Assembly (NCBI RefSeq): GCF_001429605.1
Contig: NZ_LMSS01000003.1
Span: 401,823-465,822 of the forward strand
Source of the DNA: Phycicoccus sp. Soil802
GTDB lineage: Bacteria; Actinomycetota; Actinomycetes; Actinomycetales; Dermatophilaceae
DNA: 64,000 nt
Direction: 5' to 3'
A program made the position numbers and the translations under genes. The notes beneath the pieces are model-generated. The model had not been told where the DNA came from and did no database searches. It was given only the letters and a program-made list of their open reading frames with translations. Positions 11,201 through 17,252 of this stretch are shown piece after piece (position 1 is the stretch's first letter; each line of letters begins with the position of its first letter).

Positions 11201-12233
11201 CGGGTACTTCGACGACGACCTGCCGCGATCGGTCGCCCAGGGCGGCACGTCCACGGTGTTCACGCTCGACTCGGCAGGACGCCGGTCAACGGCGACCACG
11301 ACCACCGGATCGACGACCTCGACCTTGGTGCGGCACTACGCCGATGGTTCGGACAACCCTGCCTGGACCGACAAGGACGGCGCGATCACGCGGTATGCCG
11401 AGTCCATCGGTGGCGACCTCGGCCTCACCCTCGCCGTGGACGGGTCCGGCGACCTGACCCTGGCGAACCTGCACGGCGACGTCGTCACCACCGTCCCGGT
11501 CGGCGCCACGGCGGCCAGCGGGGACGCGGCGCTCGGGGTCGACGGATGGTCCGACTTCACCGAGTACGGCGCGCCCCGCGCCGGGTCGACGACCGCGACC
11601 ACCGGTGGCTCGGTCGGCTACGGCTGGCTCGGAGCGAAGCAGCGTTCCACGACGAGCGAGACCGCAGGCCTCACCCTGATGGGCGACCGGCTCTACAACG
11701 CGGCGACGGGTCGTTTCACCAGCCTCGACCCCGAGCCAGGCGGTAACGACACCTCCTACAGCTACCCCAACGACCCGATCAACATGTTCGACCTCGACGG
11801 CCACTGGGGGTGGCGCAAGATTGGTCGCTGGGCGATGAAGCACAAGTGGGACATCGCTCTGACTGCAACCATGTTCATACCGGGTGTTGGCGCCGCGGCG
11901 TGGGCTGTACGAGGTGGAGTATGGGCTGCGCGAGGCATTCGCGCCTACCGGGCGGCTCGGGCGGTTCAGGGGGCGGGACGGATGTCAGGCATCGCCTCTC
12001 GGACAGCGAGTTTTTTTCGGAATGGCAACAACGTCCTGAGGATGGGACGTGTCAATGGCCGGCCCTGGCGAATGTCCATTGGTCCTCAGCGAAGGCACTG
12101 GATGAAAATGGGACGGGTGCGGCGGAACGTCAGTCGACTCCACGTGCACATGGAGCGCGGAAAGGGCGGCATCGAGTGGCACACTCGGCGCATGACCCAT
12201 TCCCGAAGGATGTGGGGAAATTGGCAGCCATGA
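5262..12233 (+). CDS. Giant secreted DNRLRE/RHS-repeat protein with C-terminal toxin-like tip
   Basis: This is a 2323-residue secreted protein. Residues 1-47 form a signal peptide (basic head, LKVAAIAVTSALTLTIGVV, then EPAAAA). Residues ~335-506 are a DNRLRE-type jelly-roll domain (FDTYVSSAYPTATYSTSTEL ... SYGWKKFYSVDS), followed by Ig-like stretches. From about residue 870 the RHS cage begins (FTGEFNTSATDVSVPGYSGD), with many YD repeats such as YDSSGRLVNVTD, YDTEGRATES, YDSVGRSIKTW, YDAAGRLATV and YDALGRQTT. The RHS core ends YNAATGRFTSLDP ... NMFDLDGHWGW near 11700-11815. The last ~138 residues are a hydrophobic Gly/Ala stretch and then a strongly basic, His-rich tip (RRHWMKMGRVRRN, LHVHMERGKGGIEWH). 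Coding DNA after ~11,820 has lower GC and more A/T-ending codons, as expected for an exchanged toxin module. By RHS-toxin knowledge the shell encloses the tip, which is released by self-cleavage. The toxic activity is not recognised. Start is ATG 5262 with GGGGAAG upstream; the frame to 5184 lacks a signal peptide start. Confidence 0.9.
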   Translation: MSALKSSRVLSSSFRGGRLRPSLKVAAIAVTSALTLTIGVVEPAAAASTVTKAKAEKVTSRPDEVSARVTARAQGTRVEVESLRDERSTTWANPNGTMTTQAHAGQIRFKDTKGQWRDVDLTLEAAADGTVAPKGHPQGLSLAGAGKAAGGVAKGATDTDLVFAEQGKGKRKQDRDVTLGWGGGKLGTPVLSGTTATYKDVKPGIDLVVDTRRTGYETHLVIKTAAALASLQAAAKNGPVAWDIPVKTKGLSARSEKDGSVSFVDADGQVASRVAAPIAWDAAVDARSGNRVNESPVVMTVTQKGSGKAVLTLTPDQDWLTSTDRKFPITIDPSYASGTSTASFDTYVSSAYPTATYSTSTELRVGTYDGGGDKYRSFLTFPISGAGMNAKDIVSASLSLYEFHSWSCTAKPFYVYSASGGTSATNWNNQPAGGTNYGSLSVAKGFSSSCAGGRVSVPITSMIQWWTDSGSSAGGIRLSASETDSYGWKKFYSVDSTQDPYITFTYNRKPNAATAPTMEAAYTPSYKDPRDGLTYLFTSDSTPRFYSKATDPDGSTVSVTFEVHSSTAGTAASKVSSCATGYGASGTSVYCSPTTALANNTYYYARAAVQDDRHLWNGTWSAWTKFGTAYNNPPAPTVSCPGYSDGSWTDTAPSADVTCTIKATGITNDWSTPGYLDLTVDGVVKPRMTITPTNDPNVVATTVTIPKTANGSHIIIATAVARTLKTTSKTVGFGWGGASVSAPTVGTASSGKIAIKAAGPPRASSASVTGKVQWRVAGSGNETTGWTDGPTVPVTNAAGAAPSASDPVVVNSSFTLASAVREAGASADLNSRVPVLLDVQVCFTYAGVSTPQCTWSQSPRSVTRVPHAFGNGYPTADAGPGQVALFTGEFNTSATDVSVPGYSGDLALSRSHTSFDGDGTVAGWPTDPVTGVFGPGWTASLEGPDAGAAGLQVIDNTRSDGTIVLVDEEGEPLVFQTPTKDRAYKVTVTGSAKSPYLPATTDTTAAAADLTVTNSTAAAGASMLMTLKEEDGTVTSWAPVAYSATADTDWVPVSVNEPGQVGSTTYGHDTTGRVTRIVAAVPPNGATPPAAAVTCPTSGTLVKGCRGLDITYATATTATATTPGDYSGRVKFVTATLWDPATATMVPTVVATYKYDSSGRLVNVTDPRVGLGTDYTWDGTSTRLASVKSSGLAAFRLSYDYSTPATPRVAAVTRDNPAGSGSAVTLARYNYAVPLSGTGLPDLTSDSATDQVRLWNQASNPITGYAVFGADYPSTDPISGAGVDWSKADLQYADDQGYTVNAATYGAGGWQVTATDYDGKGNTVRELDAGATKSVRDAASSGTALDAGQVDALSAQTVYNADILDSTGKVVTEAGTLVTDTYGRARNAWVNADANNNGVVGDPGDVTSVRPHTRTVYDQGAPNVVNGVGTNPANGEPYRLPTTVTVGATTSGASTGQAHLETTSTTVNSYAKLVSTDATEGDPWALGSPTKVTTAGITQTTRYDTEGRATESRQPLSSGADAGTTKTLYYTAYANAADAACGNKVEWAGLACRTLPAAAPSAGAGGAATLPDSRTTAYDAWLRPLTVVETSGAVTRTTQTQYDSVGRSIKTWTDVAGLTGSTSRPGTFTHYIPAGSTAAGSVDYSGNLNAGKTDADPVARTSTTYDAWGRALTSTNDLGDSTTTTYVAPGTPGAGSVATVADAEGTTSFTYDGTDAVGNAERRGVVTSQTITRPGVGGALTFKAAYDADGSLVTQKLPGQVTQTSGYDEAGEPESLTYSGTVQPVKQSVDANGDPIEDENGPVYETNGAPLADQPWLAWSVTNDAQGRVKSEFTGPSAGFDGNPGVNDPHDITGFDVSDAAVGYNRLYTYDAAGRLATVADHTASGHGADLDASPCIVRAYAFDNNGRRKTLTSTAHADGDCAGTTGVTTTSASFDNYDTADRPTLGQGGTGLYVYDALGRQTTVPAVDAPDPTGGNITLGYFDDDLPRSVAQGGTSTVFTLDSAGRRSTATTTTGSTTSTLVRHYADGSDNPAWTDKDGAITRYAESIGGDLGLTLAVDGSGDLTLANLHGDVVTTVPVGATAASGDAALGVDGWSDFTEYGAPRAGSTTATTGGSVGYGWLGAKQRSTTSETAGLTLMGDRLYNAATGRFTSLDPEPGGNDTSYSYPNDPINMFDLDGHWGWRKIGRWAMKHKWDIALTATMFIPGVGAAAWAVRGGVWAARGIRAYRAARAVQGAGRMSGIASRTASFFRNGNNVLRMGRVNGRPWRMSIGPQRRHWMKMGRVRRNVSRLHVHMERGKGGIEWHTRRMTHSRRMWGNWQP

Positions 12234-12634
12234 CGGACGACCTGATCGAATCTGCGCTCGCCCTCATGCGCGAGGCTGGCTTGGACTGCTTCGCGGACAC
12301 TTCGTCGAACAGTCCTGTGATTGAGATCCGCACCGGCCAGCCCAATGTGCCGAGGCTCAGGGTGTCGGTTGGTTGGGAGGTTTCTCTCGTAACCACGCCT
12401 CGCGGCGACGAACTCCTGTTGATGTCGGACTGGCAGGACGCCATCGGGGCGGTGACCGAGATTGCCCGAGGGCTTGACGCGGGGCAATGGCTGGACCAAC
12501 AGGGGTCGTCTCTGATTTGGGGTCCGTGGCACAGAGTCATCGTCCGTGGGCACGAGGCCGAGTACGGCTTCACCAAGAGGTTCGAGCGGCACCCGAACAA
12601 GCGGGGATCCAGTTACGTTGGCTCGCTCCCGTAG
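12230..12634 (+). CDS. Candidate immunity protein for the RHS toxin tip
   Basis: This 134-residue cytoplasmic protein has no signal peptide. Its ATG overlaps the RHS stop codon (ATGA), the tight coupling seen for many toxin-immunity pairs. It begins with an acidic helix (TDDLIESALALMREAGLDCF), then alternating strands (PVIEIRTG, LRVSVGWEVSLVTT, DELLLMSDWQDAIGAV) and a basic end (FTKRFERHPNKRGSS). Codon use resembles the atypical toxin tip rather than the surrounding core genes. I do not recognise a named immunity family. The immunity role is inferred from position, size and composition. It could also be an unrelated small gene carried with the tip. Confidence 0.7.
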   Translation: MTDDLIESALALMREAGLDCFADTSSNSPVIEIRTGQPNVPRLRVSVGWEVSLVTTPRGDELLLMSDWQDAIGAVTEIARGLDAGQWLDQQGSSLIWGPWHRVIVRGHEAEYGFTKRFERHPNKRGSSYVGSLP

Positions 12635-12751
12635 TTGGACGACGCTCCCGACCTCTTGCCCTGGCCTCCTCGGGATCCTTGTGTCGCGGCTCAAACCGGT
12701 GGGCCTGGTGCACCGCCCCTGAGATGCACGCGAATTTGAGATGGGGTCGGT

Positions 12752-13210
12752 ATGTCCGGTGACGGAGGCGAGCGAAAGCGTTTGCTTTCCCTGCTCCTCG
12801 GGGCTGCCGCCGTGATGGCTCTGGCGGGTTGCAACGACCCCGTTCAGGCAGCCTTGACGGGTTCTGCGAGCGCGCCGACCGTGATCCTGAGTCCCTGTCG
12901 TGCTGATTGGCACGAGTGGGACCGTCTGGAGGTCCTCGACACGACGACAGGGGCCACCCTGTGGGCGATCAAGGCGACCGGCGCGGCCGCGGTCGACATG
13001 TCTCGCGTGACCTACGGGGAGCCGCCGTCCGGTGCAGAGGTGGTGTCTGATGCCGCCAAGATTCCGACCGCCGACACGATCCAGTGGGTCTGGACGCGGC
13101 AGGACTCTGAGCCGGTCAGGCAGAGCTTCACGGTCAAGCTGGTACGGGACTCCAAGGCCCTCGAGACGGATGACTCGTTGGTGGAGCTGGCCAAATGGGA
13201 GGACTGCTAG
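12752..13210 (+). CDS. Small putative lipoprotein
   Basis: This is a 152-residue protein with a lipoprotein signal: basic start (GERKR), hydrophobic LLSLLLGAAAVMAL, and the lipobox LAGC with the modifiable Cys near residue 27. The mature part is about 125 residues and contains a second and a final Cys (SPCRADWHEW, KWEDC) that could form a disulfide. No domain is recognised. It lies 117 bp after the candidate immunity gene on the same strand and may belong to the RHS locus, for example as a surface-anchored protective protein; that is speculation. Confidence 0.65.
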   Translation: MSGDGGERKRLLSLLLGAAAVMALAGCNDPVQAALTGSASAPTVILSPCRADWHEWDRLEVLDTTTGATLWAIKATGAAAVDMSRVTYGEPPSGAEVVSDAAKIPTADTIQWVWTRQDSEPVRQSFTVKLVRDSKALETDDSLVELAKWEDC

Positions 13211-13379
13211 CCGGAACCGGCGACATGGCGGGCCGGACCACATGGCTGAGCCGGGCCCGTTCGCCTGGGTTGGTCTCGAAAGGGAGGCGAGGGGCCCGGC
13301 CCGGCATTCGGTCCGCTGTCCGCACGATCAGCGGGCCGGGTCACCGGTCGGGGCGAGGTCGGCCCGACTGGCGAATGGT

Positions 13380-13403
13380 GGTCGGCGCCCGGAGGCGCCG
13401 ACC
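13380..13403 (-). terminator. Hairpin terminator after the HtrA gene
   Basis: There is a perfect 10-bp stem (ggtcggcgcc / ggcgccgacc) with a 4-base loop, 10 bp past the stop of the minus-strand HtrA gene. No U-tract follows. It closes the response regulator-kinase-protease operon. Confidence 0.7.
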
Positions 13404-13413
13404 GGTTTGGGGG

Positions 13414-14895
13414 TCAGCTGGTCGCCGCGGCCTTGGCGACCAGGGTGGCGGTCAGGTCGACCTGCTTGCCGTCCCGCAGGACGCGCAGGGTGACCTTGTC
13501 GCCGACGGCACGTTCGCGGATGTTGGCCACCAGCGACAGGGCCGAGTCGACCCGCTCGCCGTCGACCGCGACCACGACGTCGCCCTTCTGCAGACCCGCG
13601 TTCGCGGCCGGGGTGTTGGCCGAGATCTGGGTGATCTCCGCGCCGGCCCGCTGGCTGGTGCCGTCGGACGCCGTGCCGTCACCGAGGCTGACCCCGAGGA
13701 AGGCGTGCTCAGCCTTGCCCGACGAGATCAGCTGCGAGGCGATGCTCTTGGCCTCGTTGGCCGGGATCGCGAACCCGATGCCGATGCTGCCGCTCTGGCC
13801 GCCGCTGGACGAGCCGAGACTCGCGATCGACGAGTTGATGCCGACCAGCTGACCGGAGGCGTTGACGAGCGCCCCACCGGAGTTGCCGGGGTTGATCGCG
13901 GCCGACGTCTGGATCGCGTTGGTCACCACGTCGTTGCCGTCGCTGCCGGTCGAGGGCTGTTGCGGCTGACCAGGGAGCCCCTGGCCGAACGGGTTCTGGT
14001 CCTGCGGCTGGCTGTCGTCCTCGGCGGCGGTGGTCACCGGGCGGTTGAGCGCGCTGACGATGCCGGTCGTGACGGTGCCGGCCAGTCCCAGGGGGTTGCC
14101 GATCGCCATCACCGGGTCGCCCACCTTGAGGTCGTCGGAGTTGCCGATCGCGATGGCCTTGAGGTCGCTCGGGGCGTTCGACAAGGTGATGACGGCGAGG
14201 TCGGTGCTCGGGTCGGTGCCGGCGACGGTGGCCTTGTAGGTGCGACCGTCGTTGAGGGTCACGGTGATCGCCGTGCCGGAGCCGACGCCGCTCACGACGT
14301 GGTTGTTGGTGAGCACGTGGCCCTTGGCATCGATGATCACGCCGGAGCCCTGCGCCTCGCTCTGGCCGGACTTCACGGTGATCGACACGACGCTGGGCGC
14401 CACTGCGGCTGCGGTGGCCGTCCAGTTCGGGTTCGTGGCGTCGGCCTGGACCACCGGTCCGGTGTCCGCGCCGCGGCCCAGGGATGACGTGCTCGCAGGG
14501 GAGGAGGCCTGCGAACTGTCATCCAGCTGGACCGCGGCGTAGGTGCCGCCGCTCGCGAGGAGGGCGGCGAGCGCCGCGACGGCGGTGAGTTCCGTCAGTC
14601 GGCGCCGTTTGCCCGGCTGGGCAGGCTCTGCCCCGTCCCGAGTGGGAAAGGAAGGGGGCGGCCCAGCCGGAGGAGTGGTGAGCGGCGGGTATGCCGTGGG
14701 GGCACCTGCCGCGGGCAGCCCGAAGGCTGCGTGGTCTCGCGTGGTCTCTTGGGTCTGGCCGAACCAGACCGGGGTCGTGGGCTCACCCTGCTGCGACCAC
14801 GGGTCGGGGGCGGCAGCGGGAGGCGTCACAGGAGGCTGAGGCTGACCGCTGTCACCGGTGGCTTCCGGTCGGGTGTCCGGGTGGATCTGGGTCAT
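13414..14895 (-). CDS. HtrA/DegP-like serine protease with PDZ domain
   Basis: This 493-residue membrane-anchored protease has a ~100-residue Pro/Gln-rich cytoplasmic N-terminus, a single membrane segment (TAVAALAALLASGG, ~104-120), a trypsin-like domain and a C-terminal PDZ domain (~395-485, NAGLQKGDVVVAVDG). The catalytic triad is complete: His199 (LTNNHVVSG), Asp232 (STDLAVITL) and Ser339 (NPGNSGGAL). Family role: degradation or refolding of damaged secreted proteins at the cell surface. It is the third gene after a response regulator and histidine kinase on the same strand, the order of mprA-mprB-pepD in mycobacteria. It is therefore likely part of an envelope-stress response (inference from order). 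Confidence 0.93.
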   Translation of the reverse strand: MTQIHPDTRPEATGDSGQPQPPVTPPAAAPDPWSQQGEPTTPVWFGQTQETTRDHAAFGLPAAGAPTAYPPLTTPPAGPPPSFPTRDGAEPAQPGKRRRLTELTAVAALAALLASGGTYAAVQLDDSSQASSPASTSSLGRGADTGPVVQADATNPNWTATAAAVAPSVVSITVKSGQSEAQGSGVIIDAKGHVLTNNHVVSGVGSGTAITVTLNDGRTYKATVAGTDPSTDLAVITLSNAPSDLKAIAIGNSDDLKVGDPVMAIGNPLGLAGTVTTGIVSALNRPVTTAAEDDSQPQDQNPFGQGLPGQPQQPSTGSDGNDVVTNAIQTSAAINPGNSGGALVNASGQLVGINSSIASLGSSSGGQSGSIGIGFAIPANEAKSIASQLISSGKAEHAFLGVSLGDGTASDGTSQRAGAEITQISANTPAANAGLQKGDVVVAVDGERVDSALSLVANIRERAVGDKVTLRVLRDGKQVDLTATLVAKAAATS

Positions 14896-14946
14896 GGTGG
14901 TGCGCTCCTTGGTGTGGCTTGGTGACGTCAGTCAACCGAACCAACG

Positions 14947-16482
14947 TCAAGGGGTGCTGGGCGCTACCTGAGAGTTGTCTGTGGGCAGCTCGACGATGAA
15001 GGTCGCGCCGCCACCGGCCGTCTGGGAGACCCCGATCCGGCCCCGGTGGGCGTTGACGACCGCCGCCGCGATGGCCAGCCCGAGCCCGTTCCCACCACCG
15101 GCTCCACGGACCCGGGACGGGTCGGCGCGGTAGAACCGCTCGAACACCTTGCGGGCCTTGTCCGGGTCCACCCCTGGGCCGTGGTCGCGCACCTCGAGCA
15201 CGACGTGCTGGTCGGATTCCCTTGTGCCGACAGCGATTTCGAGAGGTGAGCCGGCAGGCGTGTGGTTGAGGGCGTTGGACAGGAGGTTGGAGAGCAGCTG
15301 TCGAAGCCTGGCGTCGTCACCGGGGGCCACGGTGGGCCCGAGCGGGCCGGTCAGGCCCGACACGGTGATCTGTCGGGTGGGGTCGATGGCGCGGGCGTCC
15401 TGCGCCGCGTCGGCGGCGAGCACGGTCAGGTCGACGGGTGCGAAGCGCATCGGCCGCTGGTCATCGAGTCGCGCCAACATGAGCAGGTCCTCGACCAGTC
15501 CCCCCATCCGGGTCGCCTCACCCTCGATCCGGGTCATCGCGCTCGCGACATCCGTCGGCTCGCGCACGGCCCCCTGGCGGTAGAGCTCGGCGTAGCCCCG
15601 GACCGCGGCCAGGGGGGTGCGCAGCTCGTGGGAGGCGTCGGCGACGAACTGGCGCATCCGCTCCTCCGAGGCCTCGCGGGCGGCGAACGACTGCTCGATC
15701 TGGGCGAGCATCACGTTGAGCGACCGCGCCAGGGAGGTGACCTCGTCCTTGGCGGTGCGGGTCGGGATGCGGCGCCCGAGGTCGCCGTCGGCGATGGCCG
15801 CGGCGGTGTCCTCGATCTCGCGCAGCGGGCGGAAGGCGCGCTGCACGGCATACCACCCGCCGATCGCGCAGGCGGCGAGGACGGCGAGGCCGATGAGCAG
15901 CTCGACGAGGACCAGGCGACGCACGGTGTGGCTGACGCTCGACAGGGGCACGGCCACGATGAACGTCGCGGAGTCGTCTCGCAACCGACCGGCCACGGCC
16001 CGCCACTGTCCTGATCCGTCCTTCGTGCCGATGGTGAAGGCCTCAGGGGAGTCGACGCGGGCGTCGGTGAGCGGCAGCTTGTCGGGGACCCCGGGGCGGG
16101 CGCTGGCGCCGGTCGGGTCGATCTCGACGGCGGGGGTGCCATCCGTGGGGTAGAAGACCACGGCGTACCCGCTCGGCAGGCGGTTGCGGGTGGGCGCGCG
16201 CAACGTGTTGAGGGCCTGCTGCGCCACCGTCGGGTAGGCGCGCTGCAGGTCGCCGTCGACGCGGCCCATCAGGTCACGGCGCATCAGCGCCGCGGTGGCC
16301 GCGGCAGTGAGGGTGAGGGCCACCAGCAGGAGGACGAGCATCACGGCGACGAGGCGGACCCGCAACGGGAGCAGCTCCAGCTGTTCCTTGGCCCGGCCCG
16401 CGGCCACCCGGGCGCGGCCACTGGGCGCCGGCGCGGGGGCGGTCGGCGTCTCCGCGGGTGCGGGGCTCGGGGGAGCCGTCAT
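14947..16482 (-). CDS. Sensor histidine kinase (HAMP-HisKA-HATPase)
   Basis: This is a 511-residue membrane kinase. Its order is a Pro/Ala-rich cytoplasmic head, TM1 (~45-67), an extracytoplasmic sensor of ~120 residues, TM2 (~190-213), HAMP (~212-264), HisKA with phosphoacceptor His285 in ADASHELRTPLAAVRGY, and a HATPase domain with N box (NLLSNALNHTP), G1 (DHGPGVDPD) and G2 (GGNGLGLAIAAAV). All functional boxes are intact. It starts immediately after the response regulator stop and precedes the HtrA gene by 51 bp, so the three form one operon. The stimulus is unknown; linkage to HtrA suggests envelope stress. Confidence 0.95.
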   Translation of the reverse strand: MTAPPSPAPAETPTAPAPAPSGRARVAAGRAKEQLELLPLRVRLVAVMLVLLLVALTLTAAATAALMRRDLMGRVDGDLQRAYPTVAQQALNTLRAPTRNRLPSGYAVVFYPTDGTPAVEIDPTGASARPGVPDKLPLTDARVDSPEAFTIGTKDGSGQWRAVAGRLRDDSATFIVAVPLSSVSHTVRRLVLVELLIGLAVLAACAIGGWYAVQRAFRPLREIEDTAAAIADGDLGRRIPTRTAKDEVTSLARSLNVMLAQIEQSFAAREASEERMRQFVADASHELRTPLAAVRGYAELYRQGAVREPTDVASAMTRIEGEATRMGGLVEDLLMLARLDDQRPMRFAPVDLTVLAADAAQDARAIDPTRQITVSGLTGPLGPTVAPGDDARLRQLLSNLLSNALNHTPAGSPLEIAVGTRESDQHVVLEVRDHGPGVDPDKARKVFERFYRADPSRVRGAGGGNGLGLAIAAAVVNAHRGRIGVSQTAGGGATFIVELPTDNSQVAPSTP

Positions 16483-17190
16483 CTACGCCTCCGGTGGCTT
16501 GCGCAGCACGTAGCCGACGCCGCGCTTGGTGTGGATCAGCGGCGGCACCCCGTCGAGGTCGATCTTGCGCCGCAGGTAGGAGATGTAGGACTCGACGATG
16601 CCGCTCTCGCCGCGGAAGTCGTAGTCCCACACGTGGTCGAGGATCTGGCTCTTCGACAGCACGCGGTTGGGGTTGAGCATGAGGTAGCGCAGGAGCTTGA
16701 ACTCGGTGGGGGACACGTCGATCGAGCGGCCGCCGCGGCTCACCTCGTGGGAGTCCTCGTCGAGCTCGAGGTCCTCGAACCGCAGCGAGCTGGCGTCATC
16801 GACCTCGCCCCTGGTGCGGCGCAGGACGGCGCGGATCCGTGCGACCACCTCCTCGAGGCTGAACGGCTTGGTGACGTAGTCGTCACCGCCGACCGTCAGG
16901 CCCTTGATCTTGTCGTCGACCGAGTCACGGGCGGTCACGAACACGATCGGCAGCTGGCGCCCGGTGTCGCGCAGCTTGCGGGTCACGGTGAAGCCGTCCA
17001 TGTCCGGCAGCATCACGTCCAGGACGACGAGGTCCGGCTCGTGGGCGGTGGCGAGGTGGAGGGCGGTGGCGCCGTCGGCGGCGACGTGCACCTCGAATCC
17101 CGCGAACCGCAGGGAGGTGGCGAGGAGCTCACGGATGTTGGGCTCGTCCTCGACGACGAGGAGCCGGGCCTCGGGTTGGGCAGTGGTCAC
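16483..17190 (-). CDS. OmpR-family response regulator
   Basis: This 235-residue two-domain regulator has a receiver with acidic pocket VEDEPN, phosphoacceptor Asp58 (VVLDVMLPDMDG) and conserved Lys in DYVTKPFS, followed by a winged-helix DNA-binding domain (VSPTEFKLLRYLMLNPNRVL ... SYISYLRRKID ... RGVGYVLR). It is first in the operon with the histidine kinase and HtrA protease; the kinase ATG abuts its stop codon. It is the likely transcriptional output of that kinase. Target sites are not identified here. Confidence 0.95.
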   Translation of the reverse strand: MTTAQPEARLLVVEDEPNIRELLATSLRFAGFEVHVAADGATALHLATAHEPDLVVLDVMLPDMDGFTVTRKLRDTGRQLPIVFVTARDSVDDKIKGLTVGGDDYVTKPFSLEEVVARIRAVLRRTRGEVDDASSLRFEDLELDEDSHEVSRGGRSIDVSPTEFKLLRYLMLNPNRVLSKSQILDHVWDYDFRGESGIVESYISYLRRKIDLDGVPPLIHTKRGVGYVLRKPPEA

Positions 17191-17231
17191 GGCACCCAGT
17201 CTCGGGCCTGAGTCTGGGAGTTGTCTGTATG

Positions 17232-17252
17232 CCGCCTGAGAGAGTCAGGCGG
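17232..17252 (-). terminator. Short hairpin overlapping the XPB helicase stop
   Basis: An 8-bp perfect stem (ccgcctga / tcaggcgg) surrounds the stop codon of the minus-strand helicase gene at 17245-17247. It could act as a terminator or simply limit read-through into the downstream response regulator operon on the same strand. Confidence 0.4.

Noticed and set aside
5262..12233. Repetitive YD motifs as a possible tandem DNA repeat or CRISPR
   Set aside because: The repetition is at protein level (RHS/YD repeats) with variable spacing. There are no identical DNA repeats with spacers. I saw no CRISPR array in the window.
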